Source of the DNA: Pseudomonadota bacterium
Lineage (GTDB): Bacteria; Pseudomonadota; Alphaproteobacteria; Rhizobiales; Hyphomicrobiaceae
Direction: 5' to 3'
Length of the DNA stretch: 45,516 nucleotides
Assembly: GCA_023412805.1 (NCBI GenBank)
Contig: JAEZRM010000120.1
Coordinates: 1-45,516 of the forward strand
In this document: positions 7,569 to 16,584 of the stretch, one piece after another
Position numbering within the stretch: the first letter of the stretch is position 1
Layout: each line of letters opens with the position of its first letter
The notes under the pieces: model-generated
Told to the model about the DNA's origin: nothing
The model's input: only the letters and a program-made list of their open reading frames with translations
Databases searched by the model: none
Position numbers and translations under genes: made by a program

Positions 7569-9149
7569 TCACTTCGGCAGCAGCCAGACGTCCGAGAGAT
7601 CCTGACCTAGGTAATGGCTCGGCATGGCGTACCACCCCTTCAGGCGGGTCGGCTGGACGGTGATCCTCTGGAACCAGAGGAACGGCGTAGCATACGACAT
7701 GGTGAGCACGTGGCGATCGAGTTCGTTCACGATTCGCTTGCGCTCGACCGGATCGACGGCGCGCTGCTGCGCCTTGTAGAGCTCGTCCACCTTGTCGTCC
7801 TCATGCCCCGAATAGCCGACGGGCGAGAGGCGCTTCGAGAGCAATTTCGTGAACTGCAAAGTCGGGTCGTCGGTGTAGTCCGAAATGAACTCGATCGCGA
7901 CGTCGAAATTGCCACCCGACAGCGCGGCCTGATAGGACGCCGTCTCGTATTGCTCGTGCTGTGCCGTCACGCCGATCCGGCGCCACTGGTCGAGCAGATA
8001 GACGCCGGCCGTGGTGTAAGGGTCCGTTGCCGAGCGATTGAGCAGCTTGAATGAAAGCTTGTCGACGCCAGCTTCCTTGAGCAACTTCGCGGCTTCCGCG
8101 CGCGCGGCAGCGGCATCCTTGCCGAAGCCCGGCAGCTTGACGAGCTCGCTCTCCGGCAGCGCCATTTCGTAGCCCGGCCGCGCAACGCCGCCGACATAGC
8201 GGATCGCGGAGATCTTGCCGAGTGCGGCACCCCCGCCCCAGCGATCGACCGCCATGGAGAGTGCCTGGCGGACCTTCAGGTTATCGAAGGGCGGACGCTT
8301 GGTGTTGAAGATGATGATCAGCGCCGAGGTGAGCGGCTGTTCCTTCACCCAGACCTTGTCGCCGAGCTGCGACACGAGCTGATCGCGCTCGCCGGGTGAG
8401 CGGAAGCGGAACTCGGCATCGAACTGCCCGCCGAGCAGCCCCGTGAGGACCGTCGGCGACTTCACGAAGAACGCCTTGTAACCGTCGAGGTAAGGCAGCT
8501 CGGGCTTGAAGTACTGGTCGAAGCGCTTGCCCGTCCAGCTCGAGCCGCGCACGTGCTCCACGAACGTGAAGGCGCCTGTCCCCATGATCTCACGCTCGGG
8601 ATAGCGCGGGTTCTCCTTGAGCTTGGCGGCGCTGTAAATGCAGTTGAAGGGCGAAGCCAGAAGCTGGAGCACACCTGCCACCGGCGCCTTCATCTTGAAG
8701 ATCACCGTCAGATCGTCCGGCGTTTCGATATCGCCGAAGTCGGAATAGTAGGAGCGCCGCGCAGAGACGATGCCCTCCTGCGGCCGGATGATGCGCTCGT
8801 AGCTCGCCTTCACATCGGCGGAGGTCATCGGCGAGCCATCGTGAAACTTGACGCCCTTGTGGAGCTTGAAGGTGTAGCTCAGGCCATCAGGTGCAGCGCT
8901 CCAGGACTCGGCGAGATCACCGCTCACATCTGGATACGTCTTGCCGTGGAACTTCAGCAGTGTCGAATAATGCGGCGCGATCGGATGCGTGTGGCCAAAC
9001 GTCGTGTTCGAATGACAATCGTAGTTCGGCGGCTCGGCGACGACCGCGAAATTGAGCGTTCCCCCACGGACCGGCGTCTCGGCCCCGGCAGTCCCCGCCC
9101 AAATGAAGCTGGCGGCAGCAGCCAGCAACAAGCCTGAAGTCTTCCTCAT
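7569..9149 (-). CDS. ABC transporter solute-binding protein, family 5
   Basis: A 526-residue periplasmic binding protein of the dipeptide/oligopeptide/nickel family. The start at 9149 gives a clean signal peptide (MRKTSGLLLAAAASFIWAGT, then AGAETP); an upstream in-frame extension of 18 residues is rejected. Family features are the mature start VRGGTLNFAV, the central LAESWSAAPDGLSYTFKLHKGVKF-type segment followed by HDGSPMTSADVKASYERI, and KVRQALSMAVDR. It captures a peptide-like or other hydrophilic ligand for an inner-membrane permease. No permease or ATPase gene is adjacent, so it is an orphan within this window. The ligand cannot be predicted from sequence. Confidence 0.9.
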   Translation of the reverse strand: MRKTSGLLLAAAASFIWAGTAGAETPVRGGTLNFAVVAEPPNYDCHSNTTFGHTHPIAPHYSTLLKFHGKTYPDVSGDLAESWSAAPDGLSYTFKLHKGVKFHDGSPMTSADVKASYERIIRPQEGIVSARRSYYSDFGDIETPDDLTVIFKMKAPVAGVLQLLASPFNCIYSAAKLKENPRYPEREIMGTGAFTFVEHVRGSSWTGKRFDQYFKPELPYLDGYKAFFVKSPTVLTGLLGGQFDAEFRFRSPGERDQLVSQLGDKVWVKEQPLTSALIIIFNTKRPPFDNLKVRQALSMAVDRWGGGAALGKISAIRYVGGVARPGYEMALPESELVKLPGFGKDAAAARAEAAKLLKEAGVDKLSFKLLNRSATDPYTTAGVYLLDQWRRIGVTAQHEQYETASYQAALSGGNFDVAIEFISDYTDDPTLQFTKLLSKRLSPVGYSGHEDDKVDELYKAQQRAVDPVERKRIVNELDRHVLTMSYATPFLWFQRITVQPTRLKGWYAMPSHYLGQDLSDVWLLPK

Positions 9150-9262
9150 CGTGCATTCTCTCCCAGAGCTTTTGTCGTGTTGGGCACATAATGGCACCGC
9201 CACGCAAAAGCGCCACCCGGCAGGTGGGGTGCCTGCCGCGCGCTCAGAGGAGAGCTGGCCGC

Positions 9263-9727
9263 TCAGGTATCGCGATCAGGATGCTGACGGCTCGCGAAGC
9301 GCGGCAGCTGATCCGCCGGTATGGCATCTTCACTCTTCACACCCGGCAGATCCAAAAGCTGATCAACCCAGGAGATCCGACCCTCGAGGCCGAACTGGCT
9401 GCTGGGCACAACCTTCGACGGATCATCGAGCGAGCCGAGCGACACCGAAATGCGGTCGAAGTCCATCGCGCGATACGTGAGCGGTGTCCCGCAATCCCGG
9501 CAAAAACCGCGTTCGGCCGCCTCGGACGATCGAAAAATGCTGAGCGTGCCCCGCGTCCATTCGAGATCGTTGAGGGGCACCCCACCGAGGGGCGCGAAGT
9601 AATTGCCGAAGGCCTTCTGGCACATACGGCAATGGCAGATGGACGAGTCGGTTGGCTCCGAATACAGGGCATAGCGGACAGCGCCGCACTGGCAACCGCC
9701 TGTGTGAATTGGTGTTCGATCAGTCAT
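9263..9727 (-). CDS. GFA-family (CENP-V/GFA domain) zinc protein
   Basis: A 154-residue protein starting at the ATG at 9727 with MTDRTPIHTGGCQCGAVRY; longer in-frame starts add no family sequence. The zinc-binding cysteines are in CQCGAVRY (residues about 12-19), CHCRMCQK and CRDCGTPLTY, which is the full GFA pattern. The family is named after glutathione-dependent formaldehyde-activating enzyme (Gfa), but most members have no proven reaction. It lies between the proline iminopeptidase gene (76-base gap) and the solute-binding protein on the same strand, so a loose operon is possible. Formaldehyde handling should not be assumed without neighbouring C1 genes. Confidence 0.88.
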   Translation of the reverse strand: MTDRTPIHTGGCQCGAVRYALYSEPTDSSICHCRMCQKAFGNYFAPLGGVPLNDLEWTRGTLSIFRSSEAAERGFCRDCGTPLTYRAMDFDRISVSLGSLDDPSKVVPSSQFGLEGRISWVDQLLDLPGVKSEDAIPADQLPRFASRQHPDRDT

Positions 9728-9803
9728 TCCGGACCTCGTGCGTTTATCCTTATTTGTGCTCATAACGCATGAGATCAGCAAAGGGCAGCAGAACGATAAC
9801 GGC

Positions 9804-10760
9804 TCAAACCTTGCCAGCGAATTTGTCCGTGGCACGGATCAGGCGATCGAGGATGCCCGGCTCGGAGAACGCGTGGCCCGCGCCCTCGACGATATGGAAA
9901 TCCGCGTCGGGCCACGCCTTGGCGAGATCCCAGGCCGTACGAAGCGGACACGGCATGTCGTAACGCCCATGCACGATCAGTCCGGGAATGCCCTTGAGCT
10001 TCACGGCATCGCGCAAGAGCTGGCCTTCCTCGAGCCAACCGCCATGGGTGAAGTAGTGGTTCTCGATGCGCGCGAAGGCGAGCGCGAAATCGTCATCGCC
10101 ATGCTGGTTCGTCAACGCCGGATCGGGCAGCAGGGTGATGGTCTCGCCCTCCCACAGGCTCCAGGCCTTGGCCGCTTCGATCTGCACGGTCCGGTCCGGG
10201 CTCGTGAGGCGCTTGCGGTAGGCGGCCATGAGGTTGCCGCGCTCGGCCTCGGGAATTGGGGCCAAGAAGCGCTCCCACTTGTCGGGAAACATCTCCGAGA
10301 CGCCGAACTGATAGTACCAGTCGAGTTCGCTTTTCTGCAGAGTATAGATCCCGCGCACGATCAGCTCGGTCACGCGTTCGGGATGCGTCTCGGCATAGGC
10401 AAGCGCGAGCGTCGAGCCCCATGAACCGCCGAACACCTGCCACTTCTCGACGCCGGCCAGCTCACGCAGCCGCTCGATATCGGCAATGAGATGCCATGTG
10501 GTGTTGGCTTCGAGGCTTGCGTGCGGCGTCGAGCGCCCGCAGCCGCGCTGATCGAACAACGTGACGTCGTACAATGCCGGATCGAATGCGCGACGCTGGT
10601 TCGGCGAGCATCCTCCGCCTGGGCCACCGTGCAGGAAGACCGCCGGCTTCGCGCCCCGCGTCCCCACACGCTCCCAGTAGATGACGTGACCGTCGCCAAC
10701 ATCGAGATGCCCCGTCTCGAAGGGCTCGATCTCGGGATAGAACGTGCGCAGCTCGGGCAT
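9804..10760 (-). CDS. pip: Proline iminopeptidase
   Basis: A 318-residue cytoplasmic alpha/beta hydrolase that removes N-terminal proline from peptides. The chosen start is MPELRTFYPEIEPFETGHLD; an upstream extension of 25 residues is not family-like. The oxyanion-hole motif HGGPGGG is at 44-50, DQRGCGRS at 70-77, and the nucleophile elbow GGSWGS at 111-116 with Ser113. The late VEGAGHAFSEPG carries the catalytic histidine. All three catalytic regions are intact, and the length matches the S33 peptidase family. It lies downstream of icd on the same strand, about 97 bases after the icd stop. Confidence 0.94.
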   Translation of the reverse strand: MPELRTFYPEIEPFETGHLDVGDGHVIYWERVGTRGAKPAVFLHGGPGGGCSPNQRRAFDPALYDVTLFDQRGCGRSTPHASLEANTTWHLIADIERLRELAGVEKWQVFGGSWGSTLALAYAETHPERVTELIVRGIYTLQKSELDWYYQFGVSEMFPDKWERFLAPIPEAERGNLMAAYRKRLTSPDRTVQIEAAKAWSLWEGETITLLPDPALTNQHGDDDFALAFARIENHYFTHGGWLEEGQLLRDAVKLKGIPGLIVHGRYDMPCPLRTAWDLAKAWPDADFHIVEGAGHAFSEPGILDRLIRATDKFAGKV

Positions 10761-10857
10761 GTTGGAAAGACTCCCAGCAAGCGGATAGCTCAAAACGCAT
10801 CCGGCACCCGGCTGGTCTGCCGGATGCCGGATCATATGATCAAATTGTCGGCCGAGC

Positions 10858-12072
10858 TTAGGCAGACATGGCCTTCTTGAGGTTCTCGTCGATCTTGTCG
10901 AGGAAGCCCGTCGTCGAGAGCCACTTCTGCTGATCGCCGACGAGGAGCGCCAGATCCTTCGTCATGAAGCCCGACTCGACGGTGTCGATGCAGACCTTCT
11001 CGAGCGTGGTCGAGAACTTGGCGAGCTCCGGATTGTTGTCGAGCTTGGCGCGATGAGCGAGCCCGCGCGTCCAGGCGAAGATCGAAGCCATGGAGTTCGT
11101 CGAGGTCTCGCGGCCCTTCTGGTGCTCGCGATAGTGACGCGTAACCGTGCCGTGCGCGGCCTCTGCTTCGCAGGTTTTGCCGTCCGGCGTCATGAGCACG
11201 GAGGTCATGAGGCCGAGCGAGCCGAAGCCCTGCGCCGCCGTATCGGACTGCACGTCACCGTCGTAGTTCTTGCAGGCCCAGACGTAGCCGCCGGACCACT
11301 TCAGGCACGCCGCTACCATGTCGTCGATGAGGCGGTGCTCGTACGTCAGCTTGCGCTTGTCGAACTCGGCCTTGAATTCCTTGTCGAACACTTCCTGGAA
11401 GATATCCTTGAAGCGGCCGTCGTAGACCTTGAGGATCGTGTTCTTGGTCGAGAGGTAGACGGGGTAGTTCCGGGCGAGGCCGTAGTTGAACGAGGCGCGC
11501 GCGAAGTCGCGGATCGACTCGTCGTAGTTGAACATGGCCATGGTCACGCCCGAGCCCGGCGTCTTGATCACTTCCTTCTCGATGACCTGGCCGTCCTCAC
11601 CGACGAACTTGAGCGTGATGGTGCCCTTGCCGGGGAACTTGAAGTCCGTCGCGCGGTACTGGTCGCCGAAAGCATGGCGGCCGATGACGAAGGGCTGCGT
11701 CCAGCCGGGCACGAGGCGCGGCACGTTCTTGCAGATGATGGGCTCGCGGAAGATGGTGCCGCCGAGGATATTGCGGATCGTCCCGTTCGGGCTCCTCCAC
11801 ATGTCTTTGAGCTCGAACTCTTCGACGCGGGCTTCGTCCGGCGTGATGGTTGCGCACTTCACGGCGACGCCGTGCTTCTTCGTGGCGTTGGCGGCGTCGA
11901 TGGTGATCTGGTCGTTGGTCTTGTCGCGCGCCTCGACGCCGAGGTCGTAGTATTCGAGATTGAGATCGAGGTAGGGATGGATCAGCTTGTCCTTGATCAG
12001 CTGCCAGATGATGCGGGTCATCTCGTCGCCGTCCATCTCGACGACCGTTCCCGTGACTTTGATCTTGGACAT
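10858..12072 (-). CDS. icd: Isocitrate dehydrogenase, NADP-dependent
   Basis: A 404-residue enzyme that converts isocitrate to 2-oxoglutarate, CO2 and NADPH in the TCA cycle. It is of the eukaryote-like homodimeric type II common in alphaproteobacteria, which opens KVTGTVVEMDGDEMTRIIW. The substrate-binding segment is WRSPNGTIRNILGGTIFREP, and the cofactor region near the C terminus includes EAAHGTVTRHYREHQKG. The ATG at 12072 is preceded by GAGAGGA. It stands alone, 128 bases after the fabI stop, with a hairpin between them. Confidence 0.97.
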   Translation of the reverse strand: MSKIKVTGTVVEMDGDEMTRIIWQLIKDKLIHPYLDLNLEYYDLGVEARDKTNDQITIDAANATKKHGVAVKCATITPDEARVEEFELKDMWRSPNGTIRNILGGTIFREPIICKNVPRLVPGWTQPFVIGRHAFGDQYRATDFKFPGKGTITLKFVGEDGQVIEKEVIKTPGSGVTMAMFNYDESIRDFARASFNYGLARNYPVYLSTKNTILKVYDGRFKDIFQEVFDKEFKAEFDKRKLTYEHRLIDDMVAACLKWSGGYVWACKNYDGDVQSDTAAQGFGSLGLMTSVLMTPDGKTCEAEAAHGTVTRHYREHQKGRETSTNSMASIFAWTRGLAHRAKLDNNPELAKFSTTLEKVCIDTVESGFMTKDLALLVGDQQKWLSTTGFLDKIDENLKKAMSA

Positions 12073-12140
12073 ATGCGCTTCCTCTCCTCTCGGGCGTGCC
12101 TGGGCCTATCGGCCTGAATTTCGCGGCGCACCATAGAGCG

Positions 12141-12165
12141 ATGGCGCTCCCGAGGGAAGCGCCAT
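12141..12165. terminator. Hairpin between fabI and icd
   Basis: ATGGCGCT and AGCGCCAT form a perfect 8-bp outer stem, with further CCC/GGG pairing possible inside. It lies about 35 bases after the fabI stop codon on the minus strand. No T-run follows, so it may be a terminator aided by other factors or an RNA-stabilising stem. Confidence 0.42.
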
Positions 12166-12200
12166 GCTGCTTAAGTCTGGGATGTTGGAAGAGTGGGGCT

Positions 12201-13073
12201 TCAGACCTTGCCGGCTTCCTTGAGCGCGGCGCGAGCCCTTTCGACCAACTCGTCCTGGGCTTTGAGCGCCTCGAGCGAGGGCATGGAGACGATATTGTAG
12301 CCGCAGTCAACGTAGTGGACCTCGCCCGTCACGCCGCCGCCGAGGTCCGACAGCAGGTACAGGGCCGACCCACCAACCTCCGAAAGCGTCGGCGTACGCC
12401 GCAGGGGCGCGCTATCACCCTGGAAGTTGAAGATGACGCGGGCGTCCGAAATGGCGGCGCCGGCGAGCGTGCGCATGGGACCGGCCGAGAGCGCGTTCAC
12501 GCGAATGCCCTGCGGGCCGAAATCGGCCGCCAGATAGCGCACCGAGGCCTCGAGTGCCGCCTTGGCGACGCCCATGACGTTGTAGGACGGAACGACGCGC
12601 TCGGAGCCGCCGTAGGTGAGCGTCAGCAGCGATCCACCGTTCTTCATGAGCGGGGCAGCCCGCTTGGCGATCTCCGTGAAGGAGAAGCAGGAGATCACCA
12701 TGGTATTGGTGAAGTTGTCACGCGTCGTATCGGAGTAGCGGCCCATGAGCTCGCGCCGATCCGAGAAGGCAAGCGCGTGCACGACGAAGTCGAGGCCGCC
12801 CCATTTGTTCTCGATCTCGCTGAACACATTGTCGACGCTAGCGAGGTCGCTCACGTCGCAGGGCACGATGACTTCCGAGCCGACCGACTCGGCCAGCGGC
12901 ACCGCGCGGCGGCCGAACGCATCACCCTGATAGGTGAAGGCGAGCTTGGCGCCATGCTTGGCGAGCGCCGTCGCGATGCCCCACGCGATCGAGCGATCGT
13001 TCGCGACGCCCATCACGAGACCGCGCTTGCCGGCCATCAGCGCACCCGGCGCCAGAATATCTTTCTCGCTCAT
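12201..13073 (-). CDS. fabI: Enoyl-[acyl-carrier-protein] reductase (NADH)
   Basis: A 290-residue short-chain dehydrogenase that carries out the last reduction in each fatty-acid elongation cycle. The start at 13073 gives MSEKDILAPGALMAGKRGLV; a 35-residue upstream extension is not family-like. The divergent nucleotide-binding loop GVANDRSIAWGIA and the catalytic pair Tyr-x6-Lys in YNVMGVAK define FabI rather than FabG. VVHALAFSD and the SAGPMRTLA segment are also conserved. FabI is the triclosan target in many bacteria. It lies downstream of fabB and fabA, the usual rhizobial order, with 176 bases and a small hairpin after fabB. Confidence 0.96.
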   Translation of the reverse strand: MSEKDILAPGALMAGKRGLVMGVANDRSIAWGIATALAKHGAKLAFTYQGDAFGRRAVPLAESVGSEVIVPCDVSDLASVDNVFSEIENKWGGLDFVVHALAFSDRRELMGRYSDTTRDNFTNTMVISCFSFTEIAKRAAPLMKNGGSLLTLTYGGSERVVPSYNVMGVAKAALEASVRYLAADFGPQGIRVNALSAGPMRTLAGAAISDARVIFNFQGDSAPLRRTPTLSEVGGSALYLLSDLGGGVTGEVHYVDCGYNIVSMPSLEALKAQDELVERARAALKEAGKV

Positions 13074-13228
13074 TCGAGCCCCTACGGTAACGAGATCGGC
13101 CCGGCGGGCTGCTGAAAGCCAGCAGCGCTGAGTGGCCGTCGCCTTGTCTCGGCGAAAATGCTCCATGGATCCTGGCACCCTCTGGGGGCGCCAAGTGCGC
13201 CCGACCGGACCGCCAGGAGGAAGGGAGC

Positions 13229-13243
13229 GGCGCCGTCGGCGCC
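13229..13243. repeat. Short GC-rich hairpin just after fabB
   Basis: GGCGCC repeated on both sides of a GTC loop, seven bases beyond the fabB stop codon, with weaker outer pairing (AGGG with CCCT). It may attenuate or stabilise the fabA-fabB-fabI transcript. No T-run is present. Confidence 0.35.
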
Positions 13244-13249
13244 CTGCCC

Positions 13250-14476
13250 TTAACCTGAATGGCGGCGGAATGCCAGGGTGGCATTCGTACCGCCGAAACC
13301 AAAGCTGTTCGACAGCACACAGTTAAGAGAAACATCCTGACGTTCCCGGACGATCGGCACGTCGGCGAATGCCGGGTCCAGTTCCTGGATGTTGGCGCTC
13401 TCGCAAATGAAACCATTGTTCAGCATCAGGAGCGAAAAGATCGCCTCCTGGACGCCAATAGCTCCCAGCGAGTGCCCGGTGAGCGATTTAGTGGAAGAAA
13501 TAGGCGGAATTTCCTTCCCGAAGACCTCGCGGATGGCTGCAATCTCGCGCTCGTCGCCAACCGGCGTACCGGTGCCATGGGGGTTGATGTAGTCGATCTT
13601 GCCAACCCCCTTGCCGTCGAAACCCTCCAACGCCTTGCGCATGCAACGGGCCGCCCCCTCGCCGGATGGGGCCACCATGTCGAAGCCATCGGAGTTGGCG
13701 CCATAACCGACCAGCTCGCCGTAGATCTTGGCGCCCCGGGCAATCGCGCGCTCGCGCTCCTCGAGAACCAGCATCCCGGCGCCGCCCGCGATCACGAAGC
13801 CGTCGCGGTTGACGTCATAGGCCCGCGAGGCCGTCGCCGGCGTGTCGTTGAACTTGGCCGACATCGCGCCCATGGCGTCGAAAAGCACCGAGAGCGTCCA
13901 GTCGAGCTCCTCGCAGCCGCCCGCGAACATGACGTCCTGCTTGCCCCACTGGATCATCTCGGCGGCATTGCCAATGCAGTGCGCCGAGGTCGCGCAGGCC
14001 GAAGAGATCGAGTAGTTCACGCCCTTGATCTGGAAGCTCGTCGCGAGGACGCCCGAGGGGCCAGAGCACATGGCCTTCGGCACTTCGAACGGGCCGATCT
14101 TCTTCGGACCCTTGTCGCGTGTCGTCTCGGCGGCGCGGACAATGGCGTGCGTCGAGGGACCACCCGAACCGACGATGATGCCTGTGCGCTCATTGACGAC
14201 GTCATCGGCTTCGAGACCTGCATCGCGGATCGCCTGCTCCATGGCGATGTAGTTCCACGCGACACCGGCTTCCATGAATCGTTTGGGCTTGCGCGGGACG
14301 GCTTGCTCCCAATCGATGGTCGGAGCGCCGTGGACCTGACAGCGGAATCCGAGCTCGGCGTACTTCTCGGCCCGCGTGATGCCGGATTTGGCCTCGCGGA
14401 GTGAAGCCAGCACTTCCTGCGTGCTGTTGCCGATGGATGAGACGATACCCATCCCGGTAACGACGACCCGCCTCAT
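13250..14476 (-). CDS. fabB: 3-oxoacyl-[acyl-carrier-protein] synthase I
   Basis: A 408-residue condensing enzyme that elongates unsaturated acyl chains made by FabA. The active-site cysteine is Cys161 in SSACATSAHC, the two catalytic histidines are His300 (NPHGTGTPVGD) and His335 (SLTGHSLGA), and Lys330 is present in STKSLTG. These fit the Cys-His-His class, and linkage to fabA supports FabB rather than FabF. The ATG at 14476 follows the fabA stop after 103 bases on the same strand, so fabA-fabB(-fabI) is likely one operon. Confidence 0.95.
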   Translation of the reverse strand: MRRVVVTGMGIVSSIGNSTQEVLASLREAKSGITRAEKYAELGFRCQVHGAPTIDWEQAVPRKPKRFMEAGVAWNYIAMEQAIRDAGLEADDVVNERTGIIVGSGGPSTHAIVRAAETTRDKGPKKIGPFEVPKAMCSGPSGVLATSFQIKGVNYSISSACATSAHCIGNAAEMIQWGKQDVMFAGGCEELDWTLSVLFDAMGAMSAKFNDTPATASRAYDVNRDGFVIAGGAGMLVLEERERAIARGAKIYGELVGYGANSDGFDMVAPSGEGAARCMRKALEGFDGKGVGKIDYINPHGTGTPVGDEREIAAIREVFGKEIPPISSTKSLTGHSLGAIGVQEAIFSLLMLNNGFICESANIQELDPAFADVPIVRERQDVSLNCVLSNSFGFGGTNATLAFRRHSG

Positions 14477-14579
14477 TCTCCGCCTTCCTTCCGCTTGAGC
14501 GGCACCGTCTGCATGGGAGCGCAGCCCGAAACCACCCTCATAACAATCATGCCATCCGAGGCAACTCGCTTATATGGCT

Positions 14580-15122
14580 TCAGGCCGCGGCGCCACCCGC
14601 CTCTTGCCCGACCTCGAACAATCCGACTTTGAGCTCGCTCGCCGTATAGATCACCTGGCCGTCCGCCGTCAGCGTGCCGTCACCGATGCCGAGCTTCAGC
14701 TTGCGCAGGATCACGCGCTTGATGTCGACGGTGTACTCGAGCATCCGCACCGTCGGCAGAACCATGCCGGTGAACTTGACCTCACCGACGCCGAGTGCGC
14801 GCCCGCGTCCCGGCGCGCCGAGCCAGCCGAGATAGAAGCCGGTGAGCTGCCACAGCGCATCGAGGCCGAGGCATCCCGGCATGACGGGATCGTCCTTGAA
14901 GTGGCAGGAGAAGAACCAGTCGCAATTTGGATTGCCGGCGACCGCGAGCGTCGCCTTGATCTGACCCTTGCCGTGGGCGCCGCCTTCCTCGGAAACATGC
15001 GTAATGCGATCGAACATCAGCATGGGCGGAAGCGGCAGCTGCGCGTTGCCCGCACCGAACAGTTCAGCGCGACCGCACGCCAGGAGATCGTCATAGTCGA
15101 AGCTCGAACGCCGCTCTGCCAT
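14580..15122 (-). CDS. fabA: 3-hydroxydecanoyl-[acyl-carrier-protein] dehydratase/isomerase
   Basis: A 180-residue enzyme that dehydrates 3-hydroxydecanoyl-ACP and isomerises the product to the cis-3 form, the branch point for unsaturated fatty acids. The start at 15122 gives MAERRSSFDYDDLLACGRAE; a 45-residue extension upstream overlaps the promoter and is rejected. Catalytic His74 lies in FSCHFKDDPVMPG, and Asp88 lies in CLGLDALWQ, matching His70 and Asp84 of the E. coli enzyme. It is the first gene of the fabA-fabB-fabI group. A long perfect inverted repeat lies 81 bases upstream of its start codon. Confidence 0.95.
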   Translation of the reverse strand: MAERRSSFDYDDLLACGRAELFGAGNAQLPLPPMLMFDRITHVSEEGGAHGKGQIKATLAVAGNPNCDWFFSCHFKDDPVMPGCLGLDALWQLTGFYLGWLGAPGRGRALGVGEVKFTGMVLPTVRMLEYTVDIKRVILRKLKLGIGDGTLTADGQVIYTASELKVGLFEVGQEAGGAAA

Positions 15123-15203
15123 TTCGCTGTTGCCCCTGCCCCCGAATACTTGGAGTTCCCTGCCCCACGCCCGGACGGTCGCGTGCGCGCGCCCAGTGTC
15201 GTA

Positions 15204-15258
15204 AATGTTGCAGCGTTTACCTAACACATTCAATCCGTGCTTCAAACGCTGCAACATT
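15204..15258. promoter_or_regulatory. Perfect 15-bp inverted repeat between fabA and rlmN
   Basis: AATGTTGCAGCGTTT (15204-15218) and AAACGCTGCAACATT (15244-15258) are exact reverse complements separated by 25 bases. The pair sits in the 233-base region between the divergent fabA and rlmN start codons, where transcription of fabA should begin. It could be a two-site operator that brackets the fabA promoter, or an RNA stem in a 5' leader. I do not recognise the bound factor. Confidence 0.6.
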
Positions 15259-15355
15259 GCCGGATTCCAGCAAGTGCCGCATCGTCGCAGCCGTGGCCCT
15301 GAAGCACGACACCCTATATAAGGGGCTCAAATCAGACGCGAATGGTTCCAACTTC

Positions 15356-16582
15356 ATGGTCATGGTCCTCGATTCGACCCCCGCACCGCAAAAACCGACC
15401 CTGTCGGCAAGCGAGGGTGCGCCACTTCCGACGCTTGCCGGCCTCAGCCGCGATGGCTTGAGCGCGGCGCTGGCTGCCATCGGCGTGCCCGAGCGCCAGC
15501 GGCGGATGCGCGTCGGACAGCTCTGGACGTGGATCTACGCCCACGGTGTCACGTCCTTCGACGCCATGACGGACATTTCCAAGGACCTGCGTACCACGCT
15601 GGCCGGCGCCTACACGCTCGCGCGTCCCGAGATCGTCACTGAGCAGATTTCCGCCGACGGCACCCGCAAGTGGCTGCTGCGCCTGCCGCGACGCGGTCAT
15701 GAGGCCCGCGCGCCCGAGATCGAAACGGTCTACATCCCCGAGAGCGACCGCGGCACGCTCTGCATTTCCTCGCAAGTGGGCTGCACGCTGAACTGCTCGT
15801 TCTGCCACACGGGCACGCAGCGCCTCGTGCGCAATCTCGAAATCTCCGAGATCGTCGGCCAGATCCTGCTCGCGCGCGACCGCATCGGCGACTGGCCATC
15901 GGGCGCGCCGGACGGCGTCGAGATCAAGGACACGCATCTCCTGCCCTCCACCGAGCGCAAGATCACCAACATCGTGCTCATGGGCATGGGTGAGCCGCTC
16001 TACAATTTCGACAACGTGCGCGACGCAATGCTCACGGCCTCCGATAGTGGCGGCCTCGCCTTTTCCAAGCGCCGCATCACGCTCTCGACGTCCGGCGTCG
16101 TGCCGAACATCGCGCGATGGGGCGAGGAGGCCGACACCATGCTCGCGATCTCGCTCCACGCGACACGCGACGAGCTGCGCGATGTGCTCGTGCCGATCAA
16201 CAAGAAGTACCCCATTGCCGAGCTACTCGACGCCTGCCGTGCTTATCCCGGCCTCTCCAACGCGCGGCGCATCACCTTCGAGTATGTCATGCTCAAGGGC
16301 GTCAACGACAGCCTCGCCGAAGCGCGCGCGCTCGTACGTTTGCTCGCCGGCATCCCCGCGAAGATCAATCTCATTCCCTTCAATCCCTGGCCCGGCACGG
16401 ATTACGAGTGCTCGGACTGGGAGCAGATCGAGAAATTTGCCGAGGTCGTGAACCGGGCAGGCTACGCAAGCCCCGTGCGCACGCCGCGCGGCCGCGACAT
16501 CCTCGCCGCCTGCGGGCAGCTCAAGTCCGAGAGCGTCAAGCTGCGCGCGAGCGAGCGTGCCGTCGCCACCGAGGAGCACTAA
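15356..16582 (+). CDS. rlmN: 23S rRNA (adenine2503-C2) and tRNA (adenine37-C2) methyltransferase
   Basis: A 408-residue radical-SAM enzyme that methylates A2503 in 23S rRNA and A37 in some tRNAs. The iron-sulfur motif Cx3Cx2C is seen in GCTLNCSFCHTGTQ (Cys143, Cys147, Cys150 from the chosen start). The SAM-binding LMGMGEPLYNFDNV follows, and the C-terminal GRDILAACGQL carries a methylation-site cysteine. The substrate end also has ISLHATRDELRDVLVPINKK. The first plausible start is the ATG at 15356 (MVMVLDSTPAP), with a second at 15362. An open frame to 15257 runs through the inverted repeat and is unlikely to be translated. A TATATA at 15316-15321 is a possible -10 element. Confidence 0.95.
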   Translation: MVMVLDSTPAPQKPTLSASEGAPLPTLAGLSRDGLSAALAAIGVPERQRRMRVGQLWTWIYAHGVTSFDAMTDISKDLRTTLAGAYTLARPEIVTEQISADGTRKWLLRLPRRGHEARAPEIETVYIPESDRGTLCISSQVGCTLNCSFCHTGTQRLVRNLEISEIVGQILLARDRIGDWPSGAPDGVEIKDTHLLPSTERKITNIVLMGMGEPLYNFDNVRDAMLTASDSGGLAFSKRRITLSTSGVVPNIARWGEEADTMLAISLHATRDELRDVLVPINKKYPIAELLDACRAYPGLSNARRITFEYVMLKGVNDSLAEARALVRLLAGIPAKINLIPFNPWPGTDYECSDWEQIEKFAEVVNRAGYASPVRTPRGRDILAACGQLKSESVKLRASERAVATEEH

Positions 16583-16584
16583 GC

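Noticed and set aside
11053..12117. Long plus-strand open frame opposite icd
   Set aside because: It mirrors the codon pattern of icd, has no family sequence, and is a by-product of high GC third positions.
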